Source: Lachnospiraceae bacterium (GTDB lineage Bacteria > Bacillota > Clostridia > Lachnospirales > Lachnospiraceae). From it: a stretch of 64,000 nucleotides of DNA. The stretch's first letter is position 1. Each line of letters opens with the position of its first letter. A program made the position numbers and the translations under genes. Below, in pieces: positions 45,683 to 54,149 of the stretch. The stretch covers positions 120,819-184,818 of the forward strand of contig FZRB01000001.1 of NCBI GenBank assembly GCA_900199595.1. The letters run 5' to 3'. Under the pieces are notes generated by a model that worked only from the letters and a program-made list of their open reading frames with translations, was not told the origin of the DNA and did no database searches.

Positions 45683-45693
45683 TAGGTAAATAG

Positions 45694-45739
45694 AAAAAGA
45701 TGACAGAAGTGAACCTGGTTCACTTCTGTCATCTTTTTT
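45694..45739. terminator. Bidirectional terminator (family copy 4, most symmetric)
   Basis: A perfect stem of 22 bp (45694-45715 with 45717-45738), including the A-run and T-run, lies between convergent genes. Core GATGACAGAAGTGAACC. It is the best representative of the five-copy family. Confidence 0.92.
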
Positions 45740-45742
45740 GTT

Positions 45743-46951
45743 TTACTGGATCGACGGTCTGTCGTAATTGTCTGAGATCGTATGTTTTTCTTTATATTCA
45801 TTTATTCTTGTCTGGATTCTGAGTGTAGGATCCAGGAGATCACTGATAGAAGAATCATGATTCAGATGATCGATGATTATTGCGATATATTTACTCAGAT
45901 CGGCTGAGTAGTACCATTCTCTCTTGAAGAGCTCAGGATTCTGGTAACATACATTGGTAGAAATTACCTTATCAAATACACCCTCTTCATGAGCTTTATC
46001 GAATACTTTAAGACCTGCAGTGAACAGACCGAAGGTTGCGATACAGAATACTCGTCTTGCATGACGGTCTTTAAGCTGTCTGCAAACATCCAGCATGCTT
46101 TCGCCGGAAGCAATCATATCATCTATTATGATCACATCCTTGCCTTCCACGGAATCTCCCAGGAATTCGTGAGCCACGATAGGATTCTTGCCGTTTACAA
46201 CCTTGGAATAATCTCTTCTCTTGTAGAACATACCTACATCTACGCCAAAATGGTTTGCAAAGTATATAGCTCTGTGCATAGCTCCTTCATCAGGACTTAT
46301 AACCATCATATGTTCGTTATCAAGCTCAAGGTCTGCAGTTGATTTGAGCAGGCACTTGATGAACTGATAGGTAGGCATGAGATTCTCAAAGCCGATTGTA
46401 GGGATGGCATTCTGAACTCTCGGGTCATGTGCGTCAAATGTAATTATGTTTGAAACGCCCATTGATACAAGCTCCTGAAGTGCGAGAGCACAGTCAAGAG
46501 ACTCTCTGCTGGTGCGTTTGTGCTGTCTTGATTCATACAGAAATGGCATGATGACATTTATACGATGTGCTTTTCCTGCAGAAGCAGCTATAACTCTTTT
46601 TATGTCAGCGTAATGTTCATCAGGGGTCATTGGAACATTTCGACCGCCCAGATTGTACTCAATGCTTGTATTGGTTACATCTGCGAGTATATACAGGTCG
46701 CTTCCTCTTACAGAATCGCTGATCGTACCCTTGGCTTCTCCGGATGCGAATCTCGGACAGCAGGATTTGATAAGAAATGTATCTCTTGAGTATCCGTTGA
46801 ACATTATATGTTCGGTACTGAGATGCTCTCTTTCATTTCGCCACTTTACTAGATAATCATCCACCTTCTCGCCCAGCTTCTCACTGCTTTTCATGGCAAT
46901 GATACCGAGCTTTCCTGCTGGTACAGTTATGAGTTTGCTTTGATCAGGCAT
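45743..46951 (-). CDS. prs: Ribose-phosphate pyrophosphokinase family protein (PRPP synthetase), divergent
   Basis: A 402-residue protein, about 85 longer than typical Prs. It would make PRPP from ribose-5-phosphate and ATP for purine, pyrimidine, His and Trp synthesis. Two phosphoribosyltransferase-like halves are seen: GEAKGTISDSVRGSDLYILAD (the Prs-type stretch before the first strand), FDAHDPR in place of the usual DLHAxQ, and the PRPP loop VIIIDDMIASGESMLD in place of DDMIDTxGT. The extra length is at the N-terminus (about 60 residues) and the C-terminus. This longer variant occurs in Lachnospiraceae; enzymatic function is likely but unproven. GGAGGA lies before the ATG. Confidence 0.8.
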   Translation of the reverse strand: MPDQSKLITVPAGKLGIIAMKSSEKLGEKVDDYLVKWRNEREHLSTEHIMFNGYSRDTFLIKSCCPRFASGEAKGTISDSVRGSDLYILADVTNTSIEYNLGGRNVPMTPDEHYADIKRVIAASAGKAHRINVIMPFLYESRQHKRTSRESLDCALALQELVSMGVSNIITFDAHDPRVQNAIPTIGFENLMPTYQFIKCLLKSTADLELDNEHMMVISPDEGAMHRAIYFANHFGVDVGMFYKRRDYSKVVNGKNPIVAHEFLGDSVEGKDVIIIDDMIASGESMLDVCRQLKDRHARRVFCIATFGLFTAGLKVFDKAHEEGVFDKVISTNVCYQNPELFKREWYYSADLSKYIAIIIDHLNHDSSISDLLDPTLRIQTRINEYKEKHTISDNYDRPSIQ

Positions 46952-46988
46952 AGGTTTTCCTCCGAATTATCGTGTGTGGTACAGAGTA

Positions 46989-47978
46989 TTAAAACGATGT
47001 ACCGGTTTTATGGTATCTTATATCATCGCCGTAAAGCGGATATAGCACATAATCCTTGGCTATTCTGGACATAACGCGTTCGCTGTATCTGTCTTCAAGA
47101 GTTGCCAGGTCAAGATTTGTAGTTATGATTGTTGCTCTCTCTGTAAGCATTCTTTTGTTGAGTATCTCAAACAGCTGAGACTTTACAAAGCTGTTCAGGA
47201 CCTCTGTTCCCAGATCATCTATTATAAGAAGCTCGCTCTCATATACATATTCATAAATTGTAGTAAGAGCACTGCTATTATCCTTTGACATAATGAACCT
47301 GCTAAGAATCTGTTCAAAAAGCTCATTTGCAGAAAGGTAAAGAACGGAGTGAGCATTATCCAGAAGCTCCTTGGCTATGCAGTTGGATATAAATGTCTTG
47401 CCTAACCCGGTTTTTCCGTATATTAAAATATTACCATGCTCTGAATCAAAATTTTTCACATAATTCTCGGCTCTTTTCAGAATATTTGATGCATTTTGAT
47501 ATGGACTGGCAGGATATTCGGCAGTTTTCTCCCTGCTGTACACATCAAGTGAAAAGGTAGAGAAGTTTTCTTTTTCAAATACACTGTGAAGATTTGACCG
47601 TATATAAAGCTCGGTTATTCTTATTTTTTTTGCACAGGAACAGATATGTCCGTCAACAAAACCTTCATCCTTGCAGATAGAACAGCTGTATATGGGCTCC
47701 AGGTAATCACGGCTGTAGCCGTTATCCGTAAGAAGCTTCAGCTTCTTTTCTGAAAGTTCTGATATTTTTTCAGAGATATCCTCAGAATGCTCCTTATGCA
47801 GGATACGGGCTCTTGCTTCCTCAGCTGAAAGAGAGGACATGTTCTTATCTATATCTTCAATTTCAGGAAGCTTCTCATATATCTCACCGAGTCTTCTCAG
47901 ATGTTCTCTCTGATTAGCAGATCTTATCTTGCTCAGCTCTGACTTTATATCTATTTTTTCTATATCTTTAACTATCAT
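46989..47978 (-). CDS. DnaI/DnaC-like helicase-loader ATPase
   Basis: A 329-residue AAA+ ATPase. An N-terminal helical region (about 1-95) precedes a zinc-type cluster (CSICKDEGFVDGHICSC), then the AAA+ domain with Walker A (IYGKTGLGKTF), Walker B (LLIIDDLGTE), and sensor-like residues in TTNLDLATLEDRYSERVMSRI. This matches the DnaI loader that brings the replicative helicase to the origin or to stalled forks. It overlaps the DnaD-like gene by 11 bases, the usual arrangement of primosomal genes in this group. The symbol dnaI is plausible but the family also includes IstB-like proteins. Confidence 0.85.
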   Translation of the reverse strand: MIVKDIEKIDIKSELSKIRSANQREHLRRLGEIYEKLPEIEDIDKNMSSLSAEEARARILHKEHSEDISEKISELSEKKLKLLTDNGYSRDYLEPIYSCSICKDEGFVDGHICSCAKKIRITELYIRSNLHSVFEKENFSTFSLDVYSREKTAEYPASPYQNASNILKRAENYVKNFDSEHGNILIYGKTGLGKTFISNCIAKELLDNAHSVLYLSANELFEQILSRFIMSKDNSSALTTIYEYVYESELLIIDDLGTEVLNSFVKSQLFEILNKRMLTERATIITTNLDLATLEDRYSERVMSRIAKDYVLYPLYGDDIRYHKTGTSF

Positions 47979-49092
47979 ATGCGTCCTGTAAATAGAATTG
48001 CTCCAGTTTTTTCAGCTTATCAAGCTCATCTTTTGATTTGGAACTTTCCTTTGTTTCAGCTTTTTTCTTATATTTGTGATTATCATCCAGTCTGGATATA
48101 TCCTGGAAGCTTCTTACATCATTGTTATACCAGTTCTCAAGAATTCCGTTTACATATGGAAAGCTTACATCATTCGGTTTTCTTTCGATGGCACGGTTAC
48201 ATGCCTCTATGATAATGGCTTCTGAGAAGCAGAATGTATTGATCCAGGTATCTATATACTTCTTTTCGATAGGTGCCGGAGTGAATCTGGAGGTTATTCC
48301 CATGGTCTTCAGGATCTTTCCGTAAAGACTGAGATAGCGGGCCGAATATTCGGAAGCTTCATCCCTGGTAGTTATTCCTTCCTCAAACCAGTTTCGGGCA
48401 ACCTTTTCTATATAGTTGAAGCTGGTTTTCTTTATTTCAGCACAATACTCCAGAAGATATTCACACAGGTCAAAGGAAAAGCCCAGCTGATCCTTTATAT
48501 ATATAAGTGAATTAAGCTCCTTCTGTGACAGATCTCTGTTGCAGTAAGCCTTTGCCTCATTTATAAGATCGGTTATTTCAGTATCCCTAAGCTTATCATT
48601 AAGTTCAGCAGGTGTAGGCTGCTTCTTGCGAGGGGCTCTGGAATACGATGAAGTATCTTCGGATATGTCCTCTGACGCAGTTTCAATATCTGAAGAAACG
48701 GAAGATATGGTTTTTCCTGCTTCGTCAGAGCTTCCGGATAGTGCCTTCTTAAAATCATCAAACTTCAGATCTGAGGACAGAACATCATCAGGTCTCTTCA
48801 GATTAAGAAGAACGATACCCTTTACCTCTTTTCTTTCCTTGTCATTATATACAAGTCTGAGAACATCCTCCCTTATCCAGTATCTGATGCCGCGACAGAT
48901 ATCATTCTCCGTGCAGTTCAGATGATCGGCTATATCGCTCAGAGAGATGTCCCTTCCAGAGGAGCAGAGCATGGAAAGATACAGATACAGTTTAACGAAA
49001 TCGCCGTTTGCATCTGTCATGTAATACTCTATAAAATTGTTTGAAATGCTTGTATAATTATCTTCTTCAGAAGTTATATTTATAAATCCCAT
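47968..49092 (-). CDS. DnaD-domain primosomal protein
   Basis: A 374-residue protein. An N-terminal winged-helix (about 1-100: FVKLYLYLSMLCSSGRDISLSDIADHLNCTENDICRGIRYW), an acidic Ser-rich linker (about 115-170), then one or two DnaD-like helical domains: LNSLIYIKDQLGFSFDLCEYLLEYCAEIKKTSFNYIEKVARNWFEEGI near 205-255, and a second, IIEACNRAI...FPYVNGILENWYNN, near 300-340. The W-x-E/N-N-D and Y-IE/I-V patterns are family marks. Its role is helicase recruitment at replication restart or initiation. It is coupled to the DnaI-like gene by overlap. DnaA-box-like sites lie just upstream. Confidence 0.85.
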   Translation of the reverse strand: MGFINITSEEDNYTSISNNFIEYYMTDANGDFVKLYLYLSMLCSSGRDISLSDIADHLNCTENDICRGIRYWIREDVLRLVYNDKERKEVKGIVLLNLKRPDDVLSSDLKFDDFKKALSGSSDEAGKTISSVSSDIETASEDISEDTSSYSRAPRKKQPTPAELNDKLRDTEITDLINEAKAYCNRDLSQKELNSLIYIKDQLGFSFDLCEYLLEYCAEIKKTSFNYIEKVARNWFEEGITTRDEASEYSARYLSLYGKILKTMGITSRFTPAPIEKKYIDTWINTFCFSEAIIIEACNRAIERKPNDVSFPYVNGILENWYNNDVRSFQDISRLDDNHKYKKKAETKESSKSKDELDKLKKLEQFYLQDAYDS

Positions 49093-49218
49093 AGTAGTAA
49101 AAAACCTTCGAAACCATCCTGTTTTTTTCGCACTAAAATACGTCTTTTTTTATTGCGCGAATGAAGTATAGCAAAACGAAGAAACAAATGCAAATCGCCA
49201 AAGAGTGCTTTTGGGCTG

Positions 49219-49385
49219 TGTGGAAAATGTTGATAATGTTGATTAAACAGATACTCCTCCGGTACCACCACAAAAGGAGTAAATAAAAAGGGGCTTACCT
49301 AATAAAATATGCCCCTGATCATATGTTGATAAAAATTGTTTTGCGGTTTACATAATACCGAAAAATATTTTGTGGATAATGTTGA
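49219..49385. promoter_or_regulatory. Two DnaA-box-like sites upstream of the primosomal genes
   Basis: TGTGGATAA at 49371-49379 is the exact complement of the DnaA consensus TTATCCACA. TGTGGAAAA at 49219-49227 is one mismatch away. Both continue as AATGTTGA, giving a 15-base motif that occurs twice 152 bases apart with one difference. They lie between murC and the dnaD-like gene. Confidence 0.45.
49285..49316 (-). terminator. Terminator of murC (minus strand)
   Basis: Read on the minus strand, GGGGC and GCCCC arms enclose an AT-rich loop and are followed by TTTTT. It is placed about 75 bases after the murC stop. Confidence 0.7.
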
Positions 49386-49388
49386 AAA

Positions 49389-50780
49389 CTATTTTTTAAG
49401 CAGCGAATCACAGATAGAATCTATGTTTCCGGCACCCATAGTTATTAACATGTCATTGTTGTTTAAATTATTTTTTAAATAATTTTTTATGCTTTCAAAG
49501 TCGCCGAGATAAGTGACATCGGTACCCAGTTTTTTGATCTCATTTTCAAGATCCTTTGACGATACGGAACCGTCATCGACCTCGCGCGCAGCGTATATAT
49601 CAGCCAGAAGAACATGGTCTGCAGGAGATAGTGCTTTGGCAAAATCCGTAAGGTGTGCCTTGGTTCTTGAATATGTATGTGGCTGAAATGCAATCCAGAG
49701 CTCATTCTTTACCACAGACCTTGCAACCTTCATGGATGCAGCTATCTCTGTTGGATGATGAGCGTAGTCATCATATATATAAGCACCACTCTCAGTCATT
49801 CCCTTATATTCAAAACGCCTCTCGGCGCTGTGACATTTCTTCAGACCTTCAAGTATATGCTCCATATCTATTCCTATATATAGAGAAGCAGCAATAGCGG
49901 CAAGAGAGTTGATGGCATTATGTTCGCCCATTACAGAAAGACTTACCTCAGCCTTATATTCTCCATCGATGTAGAGCTCATAGGTCGGCTGTCCCAGCTC
50001 GTTCAGAGTTATATTTCTGGCCTGATAATCGTTTGTGATGTCCTTTCCGAAGGTTACGACCTTTATATTCTTATCCTTGACAGCATCCTTTATCTGGTTG
50101 GTATATTTCATATCTCCGTTAACAACCAGGATTCCGCCGTCAACGGTTTTAGTCGCATAGGTTGCAAAGGAAGCAGCTATATTTTCTATATTTTTAAAGA
50201 AATCGAGATGATCATTATCAACATTCAGGATGATGCTTGCAAATGGTCTGAACTCGTGATAGCTGTTGGTATATTCACAGGCTTCAGTAACAAAATAGTC
50301 TGATGAGCCGACACGGATATTTCCGTTTATAGCATCCAGGATTCCTCCGATGGATACGGTAGGATCTGTTTCAGCTGTCAGCATGATATGTGCCATCATT
50401 GAAGTAGTCGTGGTTTTTCCATGAGTTCCTGCAACAGCTACGCTGTATTTGTAGTTATCCATGAGCTGGCCCAGAAGCTTTGCACGGCTGAGCATAGGAA
50501 GCTCTCTTTTTACAGCCTCCTGGTATTCCTCGTTATCCTCGTGGATGGCAGCGGTATAAACCACAAAATCTATGTCATCAGTTATATTTGAAGCAACTTG
50601 TCCTATATTTATTATTACACCTTTGCTTTCCAGCATCTGGGTTATGGGTGAACTCTTCATATCGGAGCCTGAAACCGTGAAGCCTGCATCAACAAGTATT
50701 TCGGCAAGACCACTCATACTGATTCCGCCTATGCCTATAAAATGTGCATGCTGAGGCTTTTTTAAGTCAACCTTGTACAT
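49389..50780 (-). CDS. murC: UDP-N-acetylmuramate--L-alanine ligase
   Basis: A 463-residue Mur ligase. It adds L-alanine to UDP-MurNAc using ATP, the first amino-acid step of peptidoglycan precursor synthesis in the cytoplasm. Features: N-terminal nucleotide-binding start HFIGIGGISMSGLAEIL, P-loop GTHGKTTTTSMMAHIM, EACEY (metal-binding Glu), HNAINSLAAIAA, and DDYAHHPTEI in the C-terminal domain, all diagnostic of MurC. A promoter lies at 50829-50856 on the minus strand. No other mur gene adjoins. Confidence 0.95.
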   Translation of the reverse strand: MYKVDLKKPQHAHFIGIGGISMSGLAEILVDAGFTVSGSDMKSSPITQMLESKGVIINIGQVASNITDDIDFVVYTAAIHEDNEEYQEAVKRELPMLSRAKLLGQLMDNYKYSVAVAGTHGKTTTTSMMAHIMLTAETDPTVSIGGILDAINGNIRVGSSDYFVTEACEYTNSYHEFRPFASIILNVDNDHLDFFKNIENIAASFATYATKTVDGGILVVNGDMKYTNQIKDAVKDKNIKVVTFGKDITNDYQARNITLNELGQPTYELYIDGEYKAEVSLSVMGEHNAINSLAAIAASLYIGIDMEHILEGLKKCHSAERRFEYKGMTESGAYIYDDYAHHPTEIAASMKVARSVVKNELWIAFQPHTYSRTKAHLTDFAKALSPADHVLLADIYAAREVDDGSVSSKDLENEIKKLGTDVTYLGDFESIKNYLKNNLNNNDMLITMGAGNIDSICDSLLKK

Positions 50781-50828
50781 CGATCATATGTCCTTTCAAA
50801 TGTAGTTTATTAATTTCAATTCTTACCT

Positions 50829-50856
50829 ATTATAAACTAAAATTATAATATATCAA
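50829..50856 (-). promoter_or_regulatory. Promoter of murC
   Basis: Minus strand: TTGATA (50856-50851), 16 bases, TATAAT (50834-50829), about 50 bases upstream of the ATG. Confidence 0.6.
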
Positions 50857-50919
50857 CAGTAAAACCGAAACTATAAACATGTAAATTTATTAATTTATTA
50901 AAAATATTGTTGTTTTTTC

Positions 50920-50947
50920 TTGATTTTCGTAACAATGAGGGTATAAT
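50920..50947 (+). promoter_or_regulatory. Promoter of ilvE
   Basis: TTGATT at 50920-50925, 16 bases, perfect TATAAT at 50942-50947. It leaves a leader of about 30 bases, so no T-box riboswitch is present. Confidence 0.7.
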
Positions 50948-50983
50948 GAAGTGAGTTACTTTTTTTCGAGAGGAGTGAATAGT

Positions 50984-52006
50984 ATGGCTAAGAAAGACAT
51001 TGACTGGGGATCGCTTGGTTTCGGATATATGGAGACCGATGCGAGTTATGTATCAAATTTTAAGGATGGTAAGTGGGATGATGGTGTTATTACTCCTGAT
51101 CATACTATTACCATGAGTGAGTGTGCATGTGTGCTTCATTACTCACAGTCCTGCTTTGAGGGACTCAAGGCATATGAGACAGAGGATGGACATATCGTAA
51201 CATTCAGACCTGACCTTAACGCAAAGAGAATGGTGGATACTGCTAAGAGACTTGAAATGGCAGTATTTCCTGAAGAAAGATTTTTGGATGCAGTAGATAA
51301 GGTAGTTCTTGCAAATGAGGACTGGGTTCCTCCTTTTGGAAGCGGAGCTACATTATATATAAGACCTTTTATGTTCGGATCAAATGAGGTTATCGGAGTT
51401 AAGCCTGCTGATGAGTATCAGTTCAGAATTCTTACAACTCCTGTTGGACCTTACTTCAAGGGCGGAGCTAAGCCTATCACTATCAGAATAAGTGATTTCG
51501 ACAGAGCGGCTCCTCACGGAACAGGACATATCAAGGCAGGTCTTAACTATGCTATGTCTCTTCATGCTATAGTTGATGCACACAAGAATGGATTCGATGA
51601 GAATCTCTATCTTGATCCTGCTTCAAGAACTAAGATTGAAGAAACAGGCGGAGCAAATATAATATTCATAAAAGGTAATAAATTCATCACACCGAAGTCA
51701 AACAGCATACTTCCTTCAGTAACAAGAAGATCACTTGAGATCGTTGCAAAGGAATATCTCGGACTCGAGGTTGAGGAAAGAGAAGTATATCTTGATGAAG
51801 TTCCTGAATTCGAAGAGTGCGGACTCTGCGGAACTGCAGCAGTTATCTCACCTGTTGGCAAGATCGTAGACCACGGCAAGGAAATCGCATTTCCAAGTGG
51901 AATGGACGAGATGGGACCTACTATCAAGAAGCTCTATGACACACTTACCGGAATACAGATGTGCAAGATAGAAGGACCGGAAGGCTGGGTTCATGTAATC
52001 AAATAA
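50984..52006 (+). CDS. ilvE: Branched-chain amino acid aminotransferase
   Basis: A 340-residue protein from the ATG at 50984, chosen because GAGAGGAG lies 8 bases upstream; an in-frame ATG at 50951 falls at the promoter's transcription start and is rejected. A class IV PLP aminotransferase that swaps the amino group between glutamate and branched-chain keto acids. Motifs: QSCFEGLKAY, SGATLYIRPF, GHIKAGLNYAMSL (PLP Lys), EETGGANIIFIK, SILPSVTRRSLEI and GTAAVISPVG, all typical of the eukaryote-like IlvE group. It is upstream of an unrelated lipoprotein gene. Confidence 0.95.
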   Translation: MAKKDIDWGSLGFGYMETDASYVSNFKDGKWDDGVITPDHTITMSECACVLHYSQSCFEGLKAYETEDGHIVTFRPDLNAKRMVDTAKRLEMAVFPEERFLDAVDKVVLANEDWVPPFGSGATLYIRPFMFGSNEVIGVKPADEYQFRILTTPVGPYFKGGAKPITIRISDFDRAAPHGTGHIKAGLNYAMSLHAIVDAHKNGFDENLYLDPASRTKIEETGGANIIFIKGNKFITPKSNSILPSVTRRSLEIVAKEYLGLEVEEREVYLDEVPEFEECGLCGTAAVISPVGKIVDHGKEIAFPSGMDEMGPTIKKLYDTLTGIQMCKIEGPEGWVHVIK

Positions 52007-52052
52007 TTACCTGTCAGGGTAATATCAAAAAAACTACGATTGGATTATTTTT

Positions 52053-52559
52053 ATGAAAATACACATAAAGAAAACTGTAGTTGGATTATTAGTACTCATG
52101 CTGATATGTCTTTCCTTCGGATGCGGTAAGAAGGTTGAAGAGGAAAAACCTATGGAGTGCGAAGGAATGTCCATACTTCTCGGCAAACAGTATCAGGAGG
52201 CTGTGCTTGCAAATGCAACCTGGTATTATACAAGTCCTGATGGCCTGGCAATGGGAATCAGATCAAAGAAGGATGATATCGAGAAGAGCGGTCTCGAAGC
52301 TAATTCAGCTCAGGATTATGCGGAAGCCTATATCAAGGCAAACAGCATTCCCGGTTCACCCAAAGTAAAAAGCAATGGCAAATACGTCTATTTCGAATAC
52401 AGCCGTAAGGTTTCAGGAACAGATTATTCCTACCTTACCTGTGTATATGATAACAAGGACGAGTTCTGGCTGGTGAACTTTGCCTGCTATAAAGAATTAT
52501 ATAACGAATATAAGGCGGATTTTTTTGCATCCGCAGATTCAGTAACATTTGAAGAGTAG
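52053..52559 (+). CDS. Small lipoprotein of unknown function
   Basis: A 168-residue protein with a signal peptide and lipobox (LSFGC, Cys at about 24) followed by KKVEEEKP, so it should be lipid-anchored on the outer face of the membrane. The mature part is hydrophilic with a beta-rich look (WYYTSPDGLAMGIRSKKDDI and YVYFEYSRKVSGTDYSYL). I do not recognise a domain. It lies 46 bases after ilvE and 61 bases before the start of the ABC exporter permease. It may be part of that transcript. Confidence 0.7.
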   Translation: MKIHIKKTVVGLLVLMLICLSFGCGKKVEEEKPMECEGMSILLGKQYQEAVLANATWYYTSPDGLAMGIRSKKDDIEKSGLEANSAQDYAEAYIKANSIPGSPKVKSNGKYVYFEYSRKVSGTDYSYLTCVYDNKDEFWLVNFACYKELYNEYKADFFASADSVTFEE

Positions 52560-52620
52560 AATAATGAAGGTTCTCGGGGGTATACAGCTCTCGAGAACTT
52601 TTTGTGCGAAGGCGATAGTT

Positions 52621-53391
52621 ATGAATAATGATCAGATAATGCAGAACCGTTTTATCTTATCGGAGCTGATCAAAAAAGGAATAAGGCTTAAGTACAGACG
52701 TTCCTATCTGGGAATACTTTGGTCACTTTTGGAGCCGCTGCTCACTATGATCGTACTGACCATAGTATTCGGTACACTTATGGGCGTAAAGGAAAAATCT
52801 TTCCCTGTTTATATACTTTCGGGAAGACTTCTTTACGGCTTTTTCTCACAGTCTACCACTGCAGCCTTGAAATCCATAAGGGCAAACAGCTCAATTATAA
52901 AAAAGGTATACGTACCTAAAATGCTGTATCCACTGTCAGCCATTCTTTTCAATTTTGTTATCTTTCTTATCTCACTTATCGTTCTGGCAATCGTGGCAGT
53001 AATCCTCGGAGTTCATCCGACACTATATCTTTTCCAGGCAATCCCTGTTTTGTTCGTGCTTCTGCTTCTCAGCCTGGGCTGTGGTATGATACTTTCCACA
53101 GTAGGTGTATTTTTCAGGGATATGGAATACCTCTGGACAATAGCCCTCATGCTCATCATGTATACTTCAGCTATCTTCTATAAAGCTGAAAAGCTTCTTG
53201 ACAGCCGCTGGAGTTTCGTGCTGAAGGGTAATCCCCTTTTTGCGGTAATTGAATGTTTCAGAAGTGCAGTATTTGGAAGACCACTTGAGATAGAGTATCT
53301 GGTCTATGCAACCATGTTTGGAGCGGTTGCACTCCTTATAGGAGTTTTGGTATTTAAGAAAAATGAGGATAAGTTTATTCTGGAGATTTAA
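52621..53391 (+). CDS. ABC-2-type polysaccharide/teichoic acid exporter permease (TagG/Wzm-like)
   Basis: A 256-residue protein from the ATG at 52621 (GAAGG upstream); earlier in-frame starts overlap the lipoprotein gene and would add a non-family N-terminus. Six hydrophobic segments; the sequence RLKYRRSYLGILWSLLEPLLTMIVLTIVFG is the hallmark of the Wzm/TagG/RfbA permease family. It carries undecaprenyl-linked polymers across the membrane with its ATPase partner, whose ATG begins three bases after the stop. The polymer is unknown, and no glycosyltransferase genes adjoin; uppP, which recycles the lipid carrier, follows. Confidence 0.88.
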   Translation: MNNDQIMQNRFILSELIKKGIRLKYRRSYLGILWSLLEPLLTMIVLTIVFGTLMGVKEKSFPVYILSGRLLYGFFSQSTTAALKSIRANSSIIKKVYVPKMLYPLSAILFNFVIFLISLIVLAIVAVILGVHPTLYLFQAIPVLFVLLLLSLGCGMILSTVGVFFRDMEYLWTIALMLIMYTSAIFYKAEKLLDSRWSFVLKGNPLFAVIECFRSAVFGRPLEIEYLVYATMFGAVALLIGVLVFKKNEDKFILEI

Positions 53392-53393
53392 TT

Positions 53394-54134
53394 ATGTCAG
53401 AGACTGTTTTAAAGGTTGAAAATGTTGGGATGAAGTTCAACCTGAGTAAAGAAAAGCACGATTCGGTGAAGGAATATTTTATCGCGCTAATGAGACACGA
53501 GCTCATTTATAATGAGTTCTGGGCTTTAACGGATGTATCCTTTGAACTTGAGGCTGGAGACAGACTGGGTATACTTGGATTTAACGGAGCGGGAAAATCA
53601 ACTCTCCTTAAGGTTATAGCCGGGGTTTTCAAGCCCAGCACCGGAACCGTAGAAAGAAAGGGTATACTTGCACCGCTTATCGAACTTGGGGCTGGTTTTG
53701 ATCCACAGTATACCGGACTTGAAAATATATATCTGTACGGAGCCTGTCTCGGATACAGTCATAAGTTTATAGATGAAAAGCTGGATGAGATAATAGAGTT
53801 TTCCGAGCTTAGAGAGTTTATAGATGTTCCTCTTAAGAACTATTCATCGGGAATGAAGGCCCGACTTGGTTTTGCCATAGCAACCATAGTAGAACCGGAC
53901 ATGCTTATTCTTGATGAGGTTCTGTCTGTCGGAGATGCAAAATTTAAGAAGAAAAGTGAAGACAGACTTATGCAGCTTATGGAAAAGGGAGTGACAGTTC
54001 TTTTTGTTTCACATAACACTGAGCAGGTTCAGAGAATCTGTAATAAAGCACTTATACTTGAAAAAGGTAAGATAATCAGTTATGGTGGTGTGGAAGAAGT
54101 GTCAAATGAATACGAAAGGCTCGTGGCAAAATAG
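53394..54134 (+). CDS. ABC exporter ATPase (TagH/Wzt-like)
   Basis: A 246-residue ATPase at the length of short Wzt forms without the C-terminal polymer-binding domain. Walker A is LGFNGAGKSTLL, followed by the family stretch GILAPLIELGAGFDPQYTGLENIYLYG, the signature NYSSGMKARLGFAIA, Walker B MLILDEVLSVGD, and the switch His in FVSHNTEQV. It energises the permease encoded immediately upstream for export of a cell-wall or capsule polymer. Overlap and spacing show one operon. Confidence 0.9.
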   Translation: MSETVLKVENVGMKFNLSKEKHDSVKEYFIALMRHELIYNEFWALTDVSFELEAGDRLGILGFNGAGKSTLLKVIAGVFKPSTGTVERKGILAPLIELGAGFDPQYTGLENIYLYGACLGYSHKFIDEKLDEIIEFSELREFIDVPLKNYSSGMKARLGFAIATIVEPDMLILDEVLSVGDAKFKKKSEDRLMQLMEKGVTVLFVSHNTEQVQRICNKALILEKGKIISYGGVEEVSNEYERLVAK

Positions 54135-54149
54135 CGGGAGGGGAAAAGT

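Noticed and set aside
50781-50983. T-box or other riboswitch before ilvE
   Set aside because: The promoter at 50920-50947 leaves a leader of about 30 bases and no T-box sequence is present.
52006-52023. ATTACC/GGTAAT hairpin after ilvE as terminator
   Set aside because: Short stem, no T-run; too weak to support.
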